From Paenibacillus antri (GTDB taxonomy: Bacteria; Bacillota; Bacilli; Paenibacillales; YIM-B00363), in NCBI RefSeq assembly GCF_005765165.1, contig NZ_VCIW01000017.1, positions 111,530 to 175,529 on the forward strand: a stretch of DNA of 64,000 nucleotides, written 5' to 3'. The translations under genes were made by a program, and so were the position numbers. The notes beneath the pieces were generated by a model, which worked only from the letters and a program-made list of their open reading frames with translations, had not been told where the DNA came from and did no database searches. Of the stretch, positions 1 through 9,995 are shown piece after piece. Within the stretch, counting starts at the first letter, position 1, and every line of letters starts with the position of its first letter.

Positions 1-93
1 TAACTTCCGATTCCAACAGTCAATGATGACTGCGGTATGATGCTGCTTGTGCAGGTCAACGCCTACGTAAATCAGTTTATCCGGCTGTAACAT
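1..93 (-). CDS. IS110-family transposase, N-terminal end (runs off the left edge)
   Basis: Only the first 31 codons are in the window. They begin at an ATG at 93 behind a good ribosome binding site (AAGGAGTG, 8 bases upstream). The peptide starts MLQPDKLIYVGVDLHKQHHT. The VGVDLHK stretch is the first conserved block of IS110-family DEDD transposases and carries the first catalytic aspartate. The family moves by a circular intermediate and, in studied members, is guided by a bridge RNA encoded in a non-coding end of the element. Confidence in the family is high. Whether the element is intact cannot be told, because the rest lies outside the window. Confidence 0.85.
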   Translation of the reverse strand, partial: MLQPDKLIYVGVDLHKQHHTAVIIDCWNRKL

Positions 94-284
94 GCTCGCT
101 CACTCCTTAGATGTTTGGGATTGAATGATTACTGCTGCGTTGGAACGTCTGCGGCTCCAACCCACCAGTAACCACCCAATACGGATGGTTAGGATCAAGT
201 CGGTAAAACAGGTCGCATCCTCAGTTCGAGCGGACAAAGCCGCAAAGACACGTTAGCGAATCCTCGTTTTACTTCTATGCTCCG
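94..284 (-). ncRNA. Candidate IS110 bridge-RNA region (element end upstream of the transposase)
   Basis: About 190 bases separate the transposase start from the truncated recombinase. They hold a 16-bp imperfect stem (129-144 with 156-171) broken by two symmetric mismatches and closed by an 11-base loop (145-155). A second stem-loop, AGGAT/ATCCT (191-195 with 217-221), has a 21-base loop, and a short GCGG/CCGC hairpin follows. Stems carrying internal mismatches and large loops match the known form of IS110 bridge RNAs, which lie in the element end next to the transposase start in the IS110 subgroup. The fold is seen in the sequence; the function is inferred from the family. Confidence 0.5.
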
Positions 285-1061
285 TTAGATGATTGCCTGA
301 TGAAGCCCCTCGACCTCAATGCCGCCGTAGTGGTAAAGACCTCGGTAAAACTCTCTGCGGTCAAGTATCCGCTTGACCTGTACTTTGCCAAACGGCTTGC
401 CCTGTTGCGTGGTAAAGCCTTCAACGTTCAGCTGTGCTGCTAATTCCGTTAATGTCCAACTCGGGTACTGTTCCCGTATGTCAAAGAGCCGTTTTACTGC
501 TAATGCTTGTCTCTCGTTGACTGCTATCGACTTCTGACCTTTGTTGGCCTTATAACCGAACGCCGCTCGACCTCCGGCATAGCCGCCCTGCTGTGCTTTC
601 TTGCTTCGGCCTCGGCTTAACTTCATGCTGATCTCTAAGCGTTGGTAAGCGTCGAGCAACTCCATCAATCCGTTAATCAGAAAGTCGGACGGGTCTTTCT
701 TGTAGATGGAGTAGGTCGGCTGCTCGATGCTCTTTACGTCTACGCCGTACTTCTTGAACTCCCGATGAACAAGCACCTTCACGATGTCAGACCGCCATAA
801 ACGGCTCGTATTCAGCACCACAACTGCGTCATAATCTCGGGTGGCTAGTGCGGCTAACATGCTCTGAAAGCCAATTCTGTCCACTTCAAGCGCATCCTCA
901 TCCACCTTCGCCCCACTAATACCTTCATCCGTAAAGATGTCCTGCAAGTTCCATCCTTGCTCCTGACAATAGGAGCGGATTTCATCCTGTTGGTACGCTA
1001 AACTGTAACCGTCTTTAGCTTGTCCGCTTGTTGAAACTCTGACGTAACCGATGACATTCAT
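285..1061 (-). pseudogene. Serine site-specific recombinase, 3'-truncated
   Basis: A large-serine-recombinase type protein, now 258 residues. Residues 1-150 are the resolvase catalytic domain: GYVRVSTSGQ holds the nucleophilic serine, and DGYSLAYQQDEIRSYC follows as in the family. About residues 160-250 are the DNA-binding recombinase domain (RAAFGYKANKG onward). Full-length relatives run 450 or more residues with a zinc ribbon and coiled coil. This protein stops just after GGIEVEGLHQAII, a position that is mid-domain in the family. The stop lies where the IS110 end begins, so I infer the insertion removed the C-terminal half. The catalytic domain is intact, but stable site-specific integration is unlikely. 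It diverges from the small XRE gene across a repeat array. Confidence 0.75.
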
Positions 1062-1103
1062 GCTTTTCCTCCCCCTCCGTTACGATAATCACAATTTCCG
1101 TTA

Positions 1104-1225
1104 CGTTACAACGCTACAACGTTACAACGTTACAACGTTACAACGTTACAACGTTACAACGTTACAACGTTACAAAACCATTATATGACGTTACAGCGTT
1201 ACAAAACCATTATATGACGTTACAG
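1104..1225. repeat. Tandem repeat array: nine 8-bp units, then two 29-bp units
   Basis: Positions 1104-1175 are nine head-to-tail copies of CGTTACAA; copy two reads CGCTACAA. The last copy is also the start of two perfect 29-bp tandem repeats (1168-1196 and 1197-1225), each beginning CGTTACAA and ending GACGTTACAG. The array fills the space between the divergent recombinase and XRE genes. It could be an operator array for the XRE protein, a recombination or replication site, or slippage-prone filler. Confidence 0.9.
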
Positions 1226-1295
1226 CGTCACATGCAATGTGCTTTTTCGTAAATCATGATATAGTGGTTCATATACCGTTGGGGGAAAGTATGCT

Positions 1296-1502
1296 ATGAA
1301 AATCAAGATTAGATTGCAGGAACTGTTAGACGAACGAAATATTTCTCAACGTCAACTTGCGCTTATGGTCGATATGCGTCCCGGCACAATAAATGCTCTT
1401 TGCAGGGGAACGACGGATAGAATTTACATCAGCACCCTTGAGCAGATATGTAACGCCTTGAACGTACACATCCATGAGTTAATTGACATGGAAGATAAAT
1501 AG
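1296..1502 (+). CDS. Small XRE/Cro-CI family transcriptional regulator
   Basis: A 68-residue protein that is almost entirely one helix-turn-helix domain: ISQRQLALMVDMRPGTINAL is the turn and recognition helix, followed by ISTLEQICNALNVHIHELI, typical of the short plasmid and phage Cro/CI-like regulators that act as dimers. The start ATG has GGGGGAAAG nine bases upstream. It is read away from the recombinase across the tandem repeat array, so it may control both genes from there (inference). A terminator-like hairpin follows at 1652-1688. Confidence 0.8.
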   Translation: MKIKIRLQELLDERNISQRQLALMVDMRPGTINALCRGTTDRIYISTLEQICNALNVHIHELIDMEDK

Positions 1503-1651
1503 TGCCGCCTCTCAGAGCCATTAGGAGAGCCGCCCAACGGGACGGAAGGAATCGACGGCGGAACCCTATCTCTGACTCTTGAGTAAAGTAACCGTAAAGT
1601 TATCCGCCCGTCTTTACCAATCCCCAAAAGAATCTAGAATCCCCCTGAAAT

Positions 1652-1688
1652 GCAGACCGCCGCTCGGCGTGTCTGCTGTTTCTTTTTC
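1652..1688 (+). terminator. Rho-independent terminator after the XRE gene
   Basis: GCAGACCGCCG / GGCGTGTCTGC form a GC-rich stem with one internal mismatch, followed on the + strand by TGTTTCTTTTTC. It lies 150 bases after the XRE stop codon. Confidence 0.7.
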
Positions 1689-1747
1689 AAGTGATTCTTA
1701 GCTTGATTCTTCTTTAATTGAATGTTGTTAATGATTATTATTAGTGA

Positions 1748-1816
1748 GACTCTTTGACGGTCTACAACAGACTTTATGTCTGCCTTTCAGACTCTCAGTC
1801 TTGCATAACCGACTCT
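1748..1816. repeat. Iteron-like direct repeats spaced about 21 bp
   Basis: GACTCT or GACTTT recurs at 1748, 1770, 1790 and 1811, a spacing of 22, 20 and 21 bases (two helical turns), so all copies face the same side of the DNA. More copies in both orientations follow to 1920 (GAGTCT near 1898, AGACTC near 1914). The array sits directly behind the 3' end of a replication-type helix-turn-helix gene, in a stretch of about 420 bases without a gene. This layout resembles iterons of theta-replicating plasmids, but the unit is short and no AT-rich opening region or DnaA box was firmly identified. Confidence 0.45.
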
Positions 1817-1922
1817 GCGTCAAATCCGTGGACACATTGTCTACAGCCCCTGTTTTCTAGCCATCAACAGATTGTATGGCGGTTATCAGGACAGAGAGTC
1901 TGATGAGACAACAGACTCGTCA

Positions 1923-2534
1923 TTATTGACCGTTCATATCGGGCGGAAATCGTAATGCCGACTCCGATTTTAGGAACTGAGCATAGCTGTCGAGAATTTC
2001 CTTCTCAGCGTTTTTGTCCATTGGCAAGCGTCTTTCATGAAGTCTTTGAAGTCTAGTGATAAACGCCTTGTACTCATCACGCTTCATTATCCCTTGAACC
2101 CATAGCGTCAACTCTCTTTCATTGACCTGCTTCCGTACACTACCGATAAACTCATGGGTCTTTTCGCTCATCAGCAAATACGGGTGGCAATGGAGATAAT
2201 TCGGCAGGTAATACGTATTGTTCTTGCCCTGACTGACGAGTATCATCTTCTTACTAGCCAGTTCCGTAATATGACGCTCTATGGTTTTTGAACTGCTATT
2301 GACATTTCGGGCAATCGCTTCGATGGTCGGATAGCAAAGGTTCTTATCGCTCATATAAGCGATGAGGTCAATGAGAATCAGCTTCTCATACGGACTCAGA
2401 CCGTAGCACCGATGAATTTTATGCGGCACTTTGGTAAAACCCTTGTGCTGTGACGTGAATTGGCTTTCCTGACTTACCTCGTCCATGTAGGTATTAGCGG
2501 CTCTATTGCTCTTTATCAACCATAGTTCATTCAT
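1923..2534 (-). CDS. Helix-turn-helix protein, plasmid or phage replication-initiation type
   Basis: A 203-residue protein. After a variable N terminus, residues 33-110 form a winged helix: GFTKVPHKI, then SPYEKLILIDLIAYMSD and TIEAIARNVNSSSKTIERHI with a wing reading LVSQGKNNTYYLP. This pattern is found in replication-initiation and DnaD-like proteins of Firmicute plasmids and phages. The C-terminal 90 residues are charged and helical with no assigned domain. The ribosome binding site is GGGGGAAACG. The iteron-like repeats directly downstream support a replication role, but a plain transcription factor cannot be excluded. Confidence 0.6.
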   Translation of the reverse strand: MNELWLIKSNRAANTYMDEVSQESQFTSQHKGFTKVPHKIHRCYGLSPYEKLILIDLIAYMSDKNLCYPTIEAIARNVNSSSKTIERHITELASKKMILVSQGKNNTYYLPNYLHCHPYLLMSEKTHEFIGSVRKQVNERELTLWVQGIMKRDEYKAFITRLQRLHERRLPMDKNAEKEILDSYAQFLKSESALRFPPDMNGQ

Positions 2535-2546
2535 TTTCGTTTCCCC

Positions 2547-2777
2547 CTATTGAATGTTCCGCCCAATGGCGGCTATGAAGCAGGGGAGGCGGCTAGCCTG
2601 AAACGCATCCTTGCCTGCATATGTCAACTGCTCGTCAGCAGATTTCTTCCTTGCGCTGTAACAATCGCAACAATGGTCAGTTCTGTTGCGGTCAAAATTA
2701 AATAATTCGATTTCACCGCCCTTATTCTGAATTGTCTTGCTATCCATACAAGAAGATGCGACTTCTGAACTTTTCAC
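2547..2777 (-). CDS. Possible small cysteine-containing protein ahead of the replication-type gene
   Basis: An open frame from a GTG at 2777 (76 codons) ends 12 bases before the replication-type gene. It contains a cysteine cluster, HCCDCYSARKK, and a later cysteine that could bind metal. The AGGGAGG upstream touches the start codon, too close for a normal ribosome binding site, and no family is recognised. It may only be leader sequence of the downstream gene. Confidence 0.3.
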   Translation of the reverse strand: MKSSEVASSCMDSKTIQNKGGEIELFNFDRNRTDHCCDCYSARKKSADEQLTYAGKDAFQASRLPCFIAAIGRNIQ

Positions 2778-2849
2778 CCTCCCTATCTTGAGACAAGATA
2801 TTGTACAGTTGCGGTTTAAATTAGAGAAACCGCAAGAAAGCGAAGTTAA

Positions 2850-2896
2850 CAAAAAACAGGTCAATCATGGTGATATCTGACCATAATGAACCTGTA
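2850..2896 (-). terminator. Terminator-like hairpin upstream of the replication-type genes
   Basis: A long imperfect hairpin (2856-2895, ends ACAGGT/ACCTGT) is followed on the minus strand by a run of six T. It would stop transcription arriving from the toxin and immunity side. The rest of 2778-3092 holds no convincing gene. Confidence 0.55.
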
Positions 2897-3041
2897 ATAT
2901 GTAACGCTAAAGCGTCACTTAGGTAATAAAATTCAAACATTTATGTGCGTACAGGCATATTAGCGGAATGTCATACGGGGATGATGGGGATTAAGTTCTT
3001 TTTGACGTAGCTGCCCGTTTCATTCGGCACTGGGTGGGGGT

Positions 3042-3077
3042 AAAAGAAAGACCTTGAGGATTGATGCCCCCAAGGTC
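3042..3077 (-). terminator. Terminator of the toxin-immunity pair
   Basis: GACCTTG/CAAGGTC stem (3050-3056 with 3071-3077) with TTTCTTTT following on the minus strand, 16 bases past the immunity gene stop codon. Confidence 0.75.
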
Positions 3078-3092
3078 AACCTAACAATATTT

Positions 3093-3473
3093 TTATGTCT
3101 GCTCTCGAAACTTAACCTCCAAACGACTAGCACCAATTAAGCAACTAAAATCTTCCGGATAGTCCTCGGGAACAAACTTAAAAATATAACAACCCTGCTC
3201 AACCTGAAATTTCGTGTTTACTTTGGAAGCTTCATCTCCTTCAAGAATAAGAAATACAGCTCTCGATGTGTCTGTCCGCCATTCTACGGGTGCTGAAACG
3301 AAGACCACACCCTTAAAGTGAATTTCTAATTCATGAGGGTACGATAAGCTTTTACCGCCACCAACGACAAGTTCGTTTCGTTCATATCTAATAATTTCAA
3401 AATCAAACCACAGTTCTTTTTGGATATGACTATTTATTGTCTCAACTACTGAAGAAATACCATTCTCACTCAC
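3093..3473 (-). CDS. Probable immunity protein for the RHS toxin tip
   Basis: A 126-residue acidic cytosolic protein of unknown family. It starts at a GTG whose ribosome binding site (AAAGGA) overlaps the stop codon of the toxin gene, so the two are translationally coupled. A small acidic gene directly behind an RHS/HINT toxin end is the standard position of the cognate immunity gene in polymorphic toxin systems. The sequence has alternating strand-forming stretches (LVVGGG, VVFVSAPVEW, AVFLILEGD) and no signal peptide. The role is inferred from position only. Confidence 0.6.
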   Translation of the reverse strand: MSENGISSVVETINSHIQKELWFDFEIIRYERNELVVGGGKSLSYPHELEIHFKGVVFVSAPVEWRTDTSRAVFLILEGDEASKVNTKFQVEQGCYIFKFVPEDYPEDFSCLIGASRLEVKFREQT

Positions 3474-3486
3474 AGAATCACGTCCT

Positions 3487-4570
3487 TTAAGGAAGCTGAA
3501 TATGTGTATCAGCCGCCGCTTGTGCGTTATAATTTGGACTCGATGGTTTTAATGTACTGGTATGATGCCATACTCCATTATGGTCAATATATTCCCAACC
3601 ATAACCTTGACCGTTGGCATTTGTACCTTGTTGCCTCCGTGCAACCCTGTATATGTCCCCAGTCTTTCCGTAATTAGGGTCTGCTGCGTGAACCCTTACT
3701 TCAAAATCGTAACCATCTTGAGACCATTTTTGCTTTAATCCGTTAGCAGGAACACTAGTTAGATTTTGTTGTTTCAGTGCTTCATTGAGATAATGCTTGC
3801 CATCCAAGCAGTCAATATTATGAACCCAAATCCCTAAGTCACTTACAAAGTAGGTATGGAAGTCAGCAACAGTAAAGTTGTACACCTTAACTTTCTCATC
3901 GTGTTTAACAATCTTGATGCTATCAATCGTCAAGGTATTGCCATTACTCTGCTGTAGCTTATCCCCCACCTGCAAGTCAGCCGCTAGTACCCAGCCTTTA
4001 CCTTCAACCCAAAACGGATGGTTGTCGGTGGTCTCAATGACTTGGTCGCCTACGGTCAGTTCGTAGATGATTTCCTTATCATTTCGATACAGATGCGTGA
4101 CTTCCTTGTAAGCTTGCTCGCCAGTCTCTTCATTCTTGGCGAGAACCATATCTCCGACTTCAATATCTTCGATATTCTTCTCCCCTTCGTCTGTGAGCAC
4201 CTTTGTTCCGGCAGTGAAGCAGTTGCATCCTATAACTGCCTTCTTAACATCATCAACTACTTTTTTAAATGCGTCAGTGACCTTTTCTAAAAAGGCCGGA
4301 GCCTTTTTAATTACCGTTGGTGCAGCTTTAACGGCTCTTACTCCTGTCCCACCCGGCATATAGTCAATTGTATTTACGAGTGGTTGGATAAATCCGATTT
4401 TCTCATTTTCCCACTCCAAGGCAGCTTCGCAATAGGATTGTCCGAGAGCCTCAGTAAAGCAATGACCACTCGGGTCAACATACCGTAAGGGGTTGTTAGC
4501 TACATACGTATAAAGATTCAACGTCAACGGATTCGTAATATCCCCTTCATACGTATCCTTATCCATGATG
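3487..4570 (-). pseudogene. Orphan RHS-repeat toxin C-terminal tip (HINT pretoxin domain plus toxin domain)
   Basis: This is the tail of an RHS/WapA-type polymorphic toxin without its body. It begins inside the RHS core signature (KDTYEGDITNP then YVANNPLRYVDPSGH). A pretoxin HINT autoprocessing domain follows, beginning CFTAGTKVLTDEGEKNI, with TTDNHPFWVEGKGW and ending at WVHN. The last 105 residues (NYGKTGDIYRVARRQ, GWEYIDHNGVWHHTS) form the variable toxin, possibly of the polymorphic toxin type 30 kind. The hundreds of upstream residues needed for delivery are missing and no ribosome binding site precedes any start. The fragment abuts the stop codon of rph on the same strand, in another frame. 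Such orphan tips act as cassettes for toxin exchange by recombination. Confidence 0.8.
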
Positions 4571-4576
4571 CGGCCG

Positions 4577-7189
<2,613 letters not shown>

Positions 7190-7215
7190 CTAACCAGTGA
7201 ATTGTGAAAAAACAT

Positions 7216-7244
7216 TTGACAAGGGATTGGCGGCGTGGTACACT
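7216..7244 (+). promoter_or_regulatory. Strong promoter for the candidate small RNA
   Basis: TTGACA at 7216-7221, a 17-base spacer, TACACT at 7239-7244. No + strand protein gene follows. Confidence 0.6.
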
Positions 7245-7298
7245 TAAATTGTAAGATGAAATAAATATGCCTTCGAAGAATTAGGTAGTCGTAATCCG

Positions 7299-7327
7299 AT
7301 TATATCATCGTGTCTTTTTATGCGCAA
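7299..7327 (-). promoter_or_regulatory. Promoter of rph
   Basis: On the minus strand TTGCGC (7327-7322) and a perfect TATAAT (7304-7299) are separated by 17 bases, placing the start of transcription near 7292. Confidence 0.6.
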
Positions 7328-7332
7328 TATAT

Positions 7333-7367
7333 AAAGAACCTGGAACGCTGTCCAGGTTCTTTTTTTG
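7333..7367 (+). terminator. Terminator between rph and the methyltransferase gene
   Basis: Perfect 12-bp stem with a 6-base loop and a run of T on the + strand. In the other direction it may also end the methyltransferase transcript, though the T run there is weak. Confidence 0.75.
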
Positions 7368-7395
7368 ATTTCCCGCTTCGAGGCGCGGCCATCAT

Positions 7396-8091
7396 TCAGT
7401 TTTTATACCCCAACGCTCCGAAATGGTCGGGAACATCAGGGGCATAGGCGTTCGGCGGAGCGGCCGATTCCGAACCTGGCTCGAATGTCCTTATCGACTG
7501 GAACCCTACATCCATGAAATCGTTCAGATATTGAGAGATCGGGCGATGGTACGCCCCTAGCGTGGAGCGAAGGGTGCCGGTGCCTTTGGATTTCCAAAAT
7601 TGCGGAGCGTATTGATATACCTTCCTTGATCCGTCCTCGTCAGGATGGCTGAACGGCGACTGGAAGCAAGGGTGCATAACGAGCCAAATCATGAATCCGC
7701 CGGGTTTGACGATTCTATAAGCTTCCCGGAAAACTGCCTTATGATCGGGAATGTCCATAAGCATCAAACTTGAGATGACTATATCGTAAGACGCGGTTTT
7801 AAAATTTGAGGGGAGAGCCATCGCGTCGCCATGGACCCAATCGACCTTTTCGTTCAACGCTTGCGCATGAGCCAGCAATTTTTTACTGATATCTACCCCT
7901 GTAACCGACGCACCTAATCTGGCTAATTCGCTCGAAAGATCTCCCGATCCGCAACCAAGATCGCAAATGGATGCTCTCGACAAGCTTGTAATCCGTTCCA
8001 ATCGGCTAATGATGAACCGATGAGCTCGCCCCGGGCCGCCTTTTCGAACCATTTCCCTGTACTGATCGGCAAACGAATCATAATCGATCAT
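7396..8091 (-). CDS. Class I SAM-dependent methyltransferase
   Basis: A 231-residue cytosolic protein with the Rossmann-type SAM fold. Motif I reads ICDLGCGSGDLSSELARLGA (residues 42-61), the acidic end of strand 2 is GVDISKKLL, and motif II/III is DIVISSLMLMDIPDHKAVF followed by VKPGGFMIWL. This is the common UbiE/BioC-like layout for small-molecule methylation; the substrate cannot be read from the sequence. It lies alone between rph and the first sugar-transport operon. Confidence 0.85.
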   Translation of the reverse strand: MIDYDSFADQYREMVRKGGPGRAHRFIISRLERITSLSRASICDLGCGSGDLSSELARLGASVTGVDISKKLLAHAQALNEKVDWVHGDAMALPSNFKTASYDIVISSLMLMDIPDHKAVFREAYRIVKPGGFMIWLVMHPCFQSPFSHPDEDGSRKVYQYAPQFWKSKGTGTLRSTLGAYHRPISQYLNDFMDVGFQSIRTFEPGSESAAPPNAYAPDVPDHFGALGYKN

Positions 8092-8243
8092 GTCGCTATG
8101 CCTCGCTTTAACTTGGATTTATTTCCCACACCTTCATTGTACAGAATGAAAACCAATACGAAAAATATATTGTTTAGAACAAACCGTTCACAATTCGAGA
8201 TCGGTTTATTTGCGTGCGGCTTCATTGATGCGTTGGGATCACG

Positions 8244-8294
8244 GAAAAAGAAAGACCCGCAAGCGGCACCTCATTCGGTGTCCGCTTACGGGTC
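8244..8294 (-). terminator. Terminator of the LacI-linked sugar transport operon
   Basis: GACCCGTAAGCGG pairs with CCGCTTGCGGGTC on the minus strand, followed by TTTCTTTTTCC, ten bases past the solute-binding protein stop codon. Confidence 0.8.
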
Positions 8295-8303
8295 GTCGCG
8301 CGA

Positions 8304-9953
8304 TTAGTTGCTGTTATAACGGTCGAAAGCTGCTTGATATACTTTCAAATATTCCTCTACGCCCATATTGTGCACGGTTTGTACATAGCTGTCCCACTCC
8401 GTGAACGGCGCGGAACCGTTAATGAATTTCGCTTCCATCTCGTTCATGTACGTATGCATATCCGAACCGATCGTGCTCATGAATTCGGTTTCCGATTCGG
8501 TAAAGTTGAAATTATACCATAGCTCCTCGATTTGGTGCGGAGCGGCCTTGTTCCCGGCCTCGACGGCTTCCGGAAGCGATTCGGAGCCCTTAAACCAGTT
8601 TAAGTGCACATAACCGGGATAACTTCCGCCCATCCAGCTGACATAGTCGGTAAGCGCTTGATCCAACGTCAATCCGTCCGGGTTGTTTTTAATCTGCTCC
8701 ACGAACTCCAAGGTCCCGTCCGTATTTTTCTTATAACTTACCCCTTCTTTGCCCATAAAGAACAGCGTCGCGCCTTCTTCGCCGAAGAAATGATCCATCC
8801 AACGGACCGTCGCTTCCGGATGCTCGTTTTTATCCGTGATAGCGAACGCCCCGGGCCATACCATCGGCACTTTGATATGCGTGTATAACTGATCCCCGTG
8901 AGGGCCTTTCAATGCTCCTAAGCCGATATAGTTCTCTCCGTTATATTGAGTTAGCGGATTCGGGTTGATGGTCGAAGCAAGCAATTCTTGCGCTCCTTTG
9001 GCATACAACGTCTTGCTGTCTTGCGTGAAAATGTCCGGGTCCACCAAACCTTCGGTATACAGCTTGTTCACGAACTCCAAGACTTCTTTATAATTCTGCG
9101 TCGTCCGGAAAAACCGCAGCTCGTTCGTCGCCGGGTCCACGTCCACATGCTTATGGCCGAGACCGCGGGTGCCGACGCCCCAAGCGCCTTTGATTTGATC
9201 GATGAACGCGCCGGTCCCTGTCCCGCTATACGGGATTTCGTCCAACTGGCCGTTGCCGTTCAAATCGGTATTTTTCACAGCCACCAGAAAGTCGTAATAT
9301 TCCTGGATCGTCTGCGGCTCCTTGATTCCCAGTTGATCCAACCAGTCTTGCTTCACCCATAACGGCGTTCCGATCAACATCGGAAGGAATTCCGGGTCGT
9401 AGAAGGAAGGCATCGAGTAGATGTGTCCGTCAGGCATCGTGAGCGCCTTCCGCAATGCAGGGTACTTCTCCATCAAAGCCGTAAGATTCGGCGCGTACTG
9501 TTCGATCAACTCGTCCAACTGTACGAAGACGCCTTGGCTGCCATATCTCATCAGATCGGCTGCGGGCACGCGAGCAGTAAAGAACGCGTCCGGATAGTCG
9601 CCATTGGCGAGCGCCAAGTTCCGTTTCTCGGTTAACCCGTCGAACGGAACGAATTGGAAGTTAATCTTCATGTTACTCATTTGCTCCATCTCTTGGTACA
9701 CGAGGCGCTCCTCGAACGGAGTGCTCCCGTTCGCGGGCGCTAACCCTGTAAAGAACGTCAGTTCGATCGGTTCATTGACGATAGGCATCCCCGTCGCATT
9801 GAAAGTCTGCTGCTGTTCGGACGAATTCGTCCCCTCGTTGGACGAGGCGGACGGGCTGGTCGGTTCCGCGGCGCCGCCGGCGCAACCTGCCGCTAAGCTT
9901 GCTGTTAAGAGCATCGAAGACGCTGTTCCTAGCCACTTTTTCCTTACCACCAT
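8304..9953 (-). CDS. Extracellular solute-binding lipoprotein of a carbohydrate ABC transporter (LplA type)
   Basis: A 549-residue type 1 solute-binding protein. It has a lipoprotein signal peptide with lipobox ending at Cys24 (AAGC), an acidic low-complexity linker, and the family pattern of large Paenibacillus sugar binders: GMPIVNEPIELTFF, NMKINFQFVPFDG, DYPDAFF, DQLGIKEPQTIQEYYDFLVA, DLNGNGQLDEIPYSG (calcium-like loop) and HPEATVRWMDHFFGEEGATL. It would be anchored outside the membrane and hand an oligosaccharide to the two permeases encoded upstream. It is the last gene of the operon. Start ATG with GAGGAGAGAG upstream. Confidence 0.88.
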   Translation of the reverse strand: MVVRKKWLGTASSMLLTASLAAGCAGGAAEPTSPSASSNEGTNSSEQQQTFNATGMPIVNEPIELTFFTGLAPANGSTPFEERLVYQEMEQMSNMKINFQFVPFDGLTEKRNLALANGDYPDAFFTARVPAADLMRYGSQGVFVQLDELIEQYAPNLTALMEKYPALRKALTMPDGHIYSMPSFYDPEFLPMLIGTPLWVKQDWLDQLGIKEPQTIQEYYDFLVAVKNTDLNGNGQLDEIPYSGTGTGAFIDQIKGAWGVGTRGLGHKHVDVDPATNELRFFRTTQNYKEVLEFVNKLYTEGLVDPDIFTQDSKTLYAKGAQELLASTINPNPLTQYNGENYIGLGALKGPHGDQLYTHIKVPMVWPGAFAITDKNEHPEATVRWMDHFFGEEGATLFFMGKEGVSYKKNTDGTLEFVEQIKNNPDGLTLDQALTDYVSWMGGSYPGYVHLNWFKGSESLPEAVEAGNKAAPHQIEELWYNFNFTESETEFMSTIGSDMHTYMNEMEAKFINGSAPFTEWDSYVQTVHNMGVEEYLKVYQAAFDRYNSN

Positions 9954-9995
9954 GAATCTCTCTCCTCTATCGTTTTTATATATGCTCTGAGGGGA

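Larger units (their letters stand above)
7251..7367 (+). ncRNA. Candidate small RNA, antisense to the rph leader
   Basis: A consensus-like + strand promoter, TTGACA (7216-7221), 17 bases, TACACT (7239-7244), predicts a transcript from about 7251. A strong terminator closes it: AAAGAACCTGGA (7333-7344) pairs with TCCAGGTTCTTT (7351-7362) and a T run ends at 7366. No open frame of useful length lies between. The first 40 or so bases are complementary to the predicted rph leader and the promoter unit overlaps it, so the RNA could tune rph expression (inference). It might also be the leader of a lost gene. Confidence 0.5.

Noticed and set aside
1104..1225. CRISPR array
   Set aside because: The repeats are contiguous with no unique spacers and no cas genes nearby.
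1424..1627. Minus-strand frame overlapping the XRE gene
   Set aside because: No ribosome binding site and no protein-like pattern; it overlaps a well-supported gene.
3790..4220. Intein
   Set aside because: The HINT fold lies between an RHS core and a short variable toxin end and there is no split host protein; it is a pretoxin autoprocessing domain.
8020..8307. 95-codon + strand frame across the methyltransferase start and intergenic region
   Set aside because: It runs through the minus-strand terminator and the methyltransferase start and has no family resemblance.
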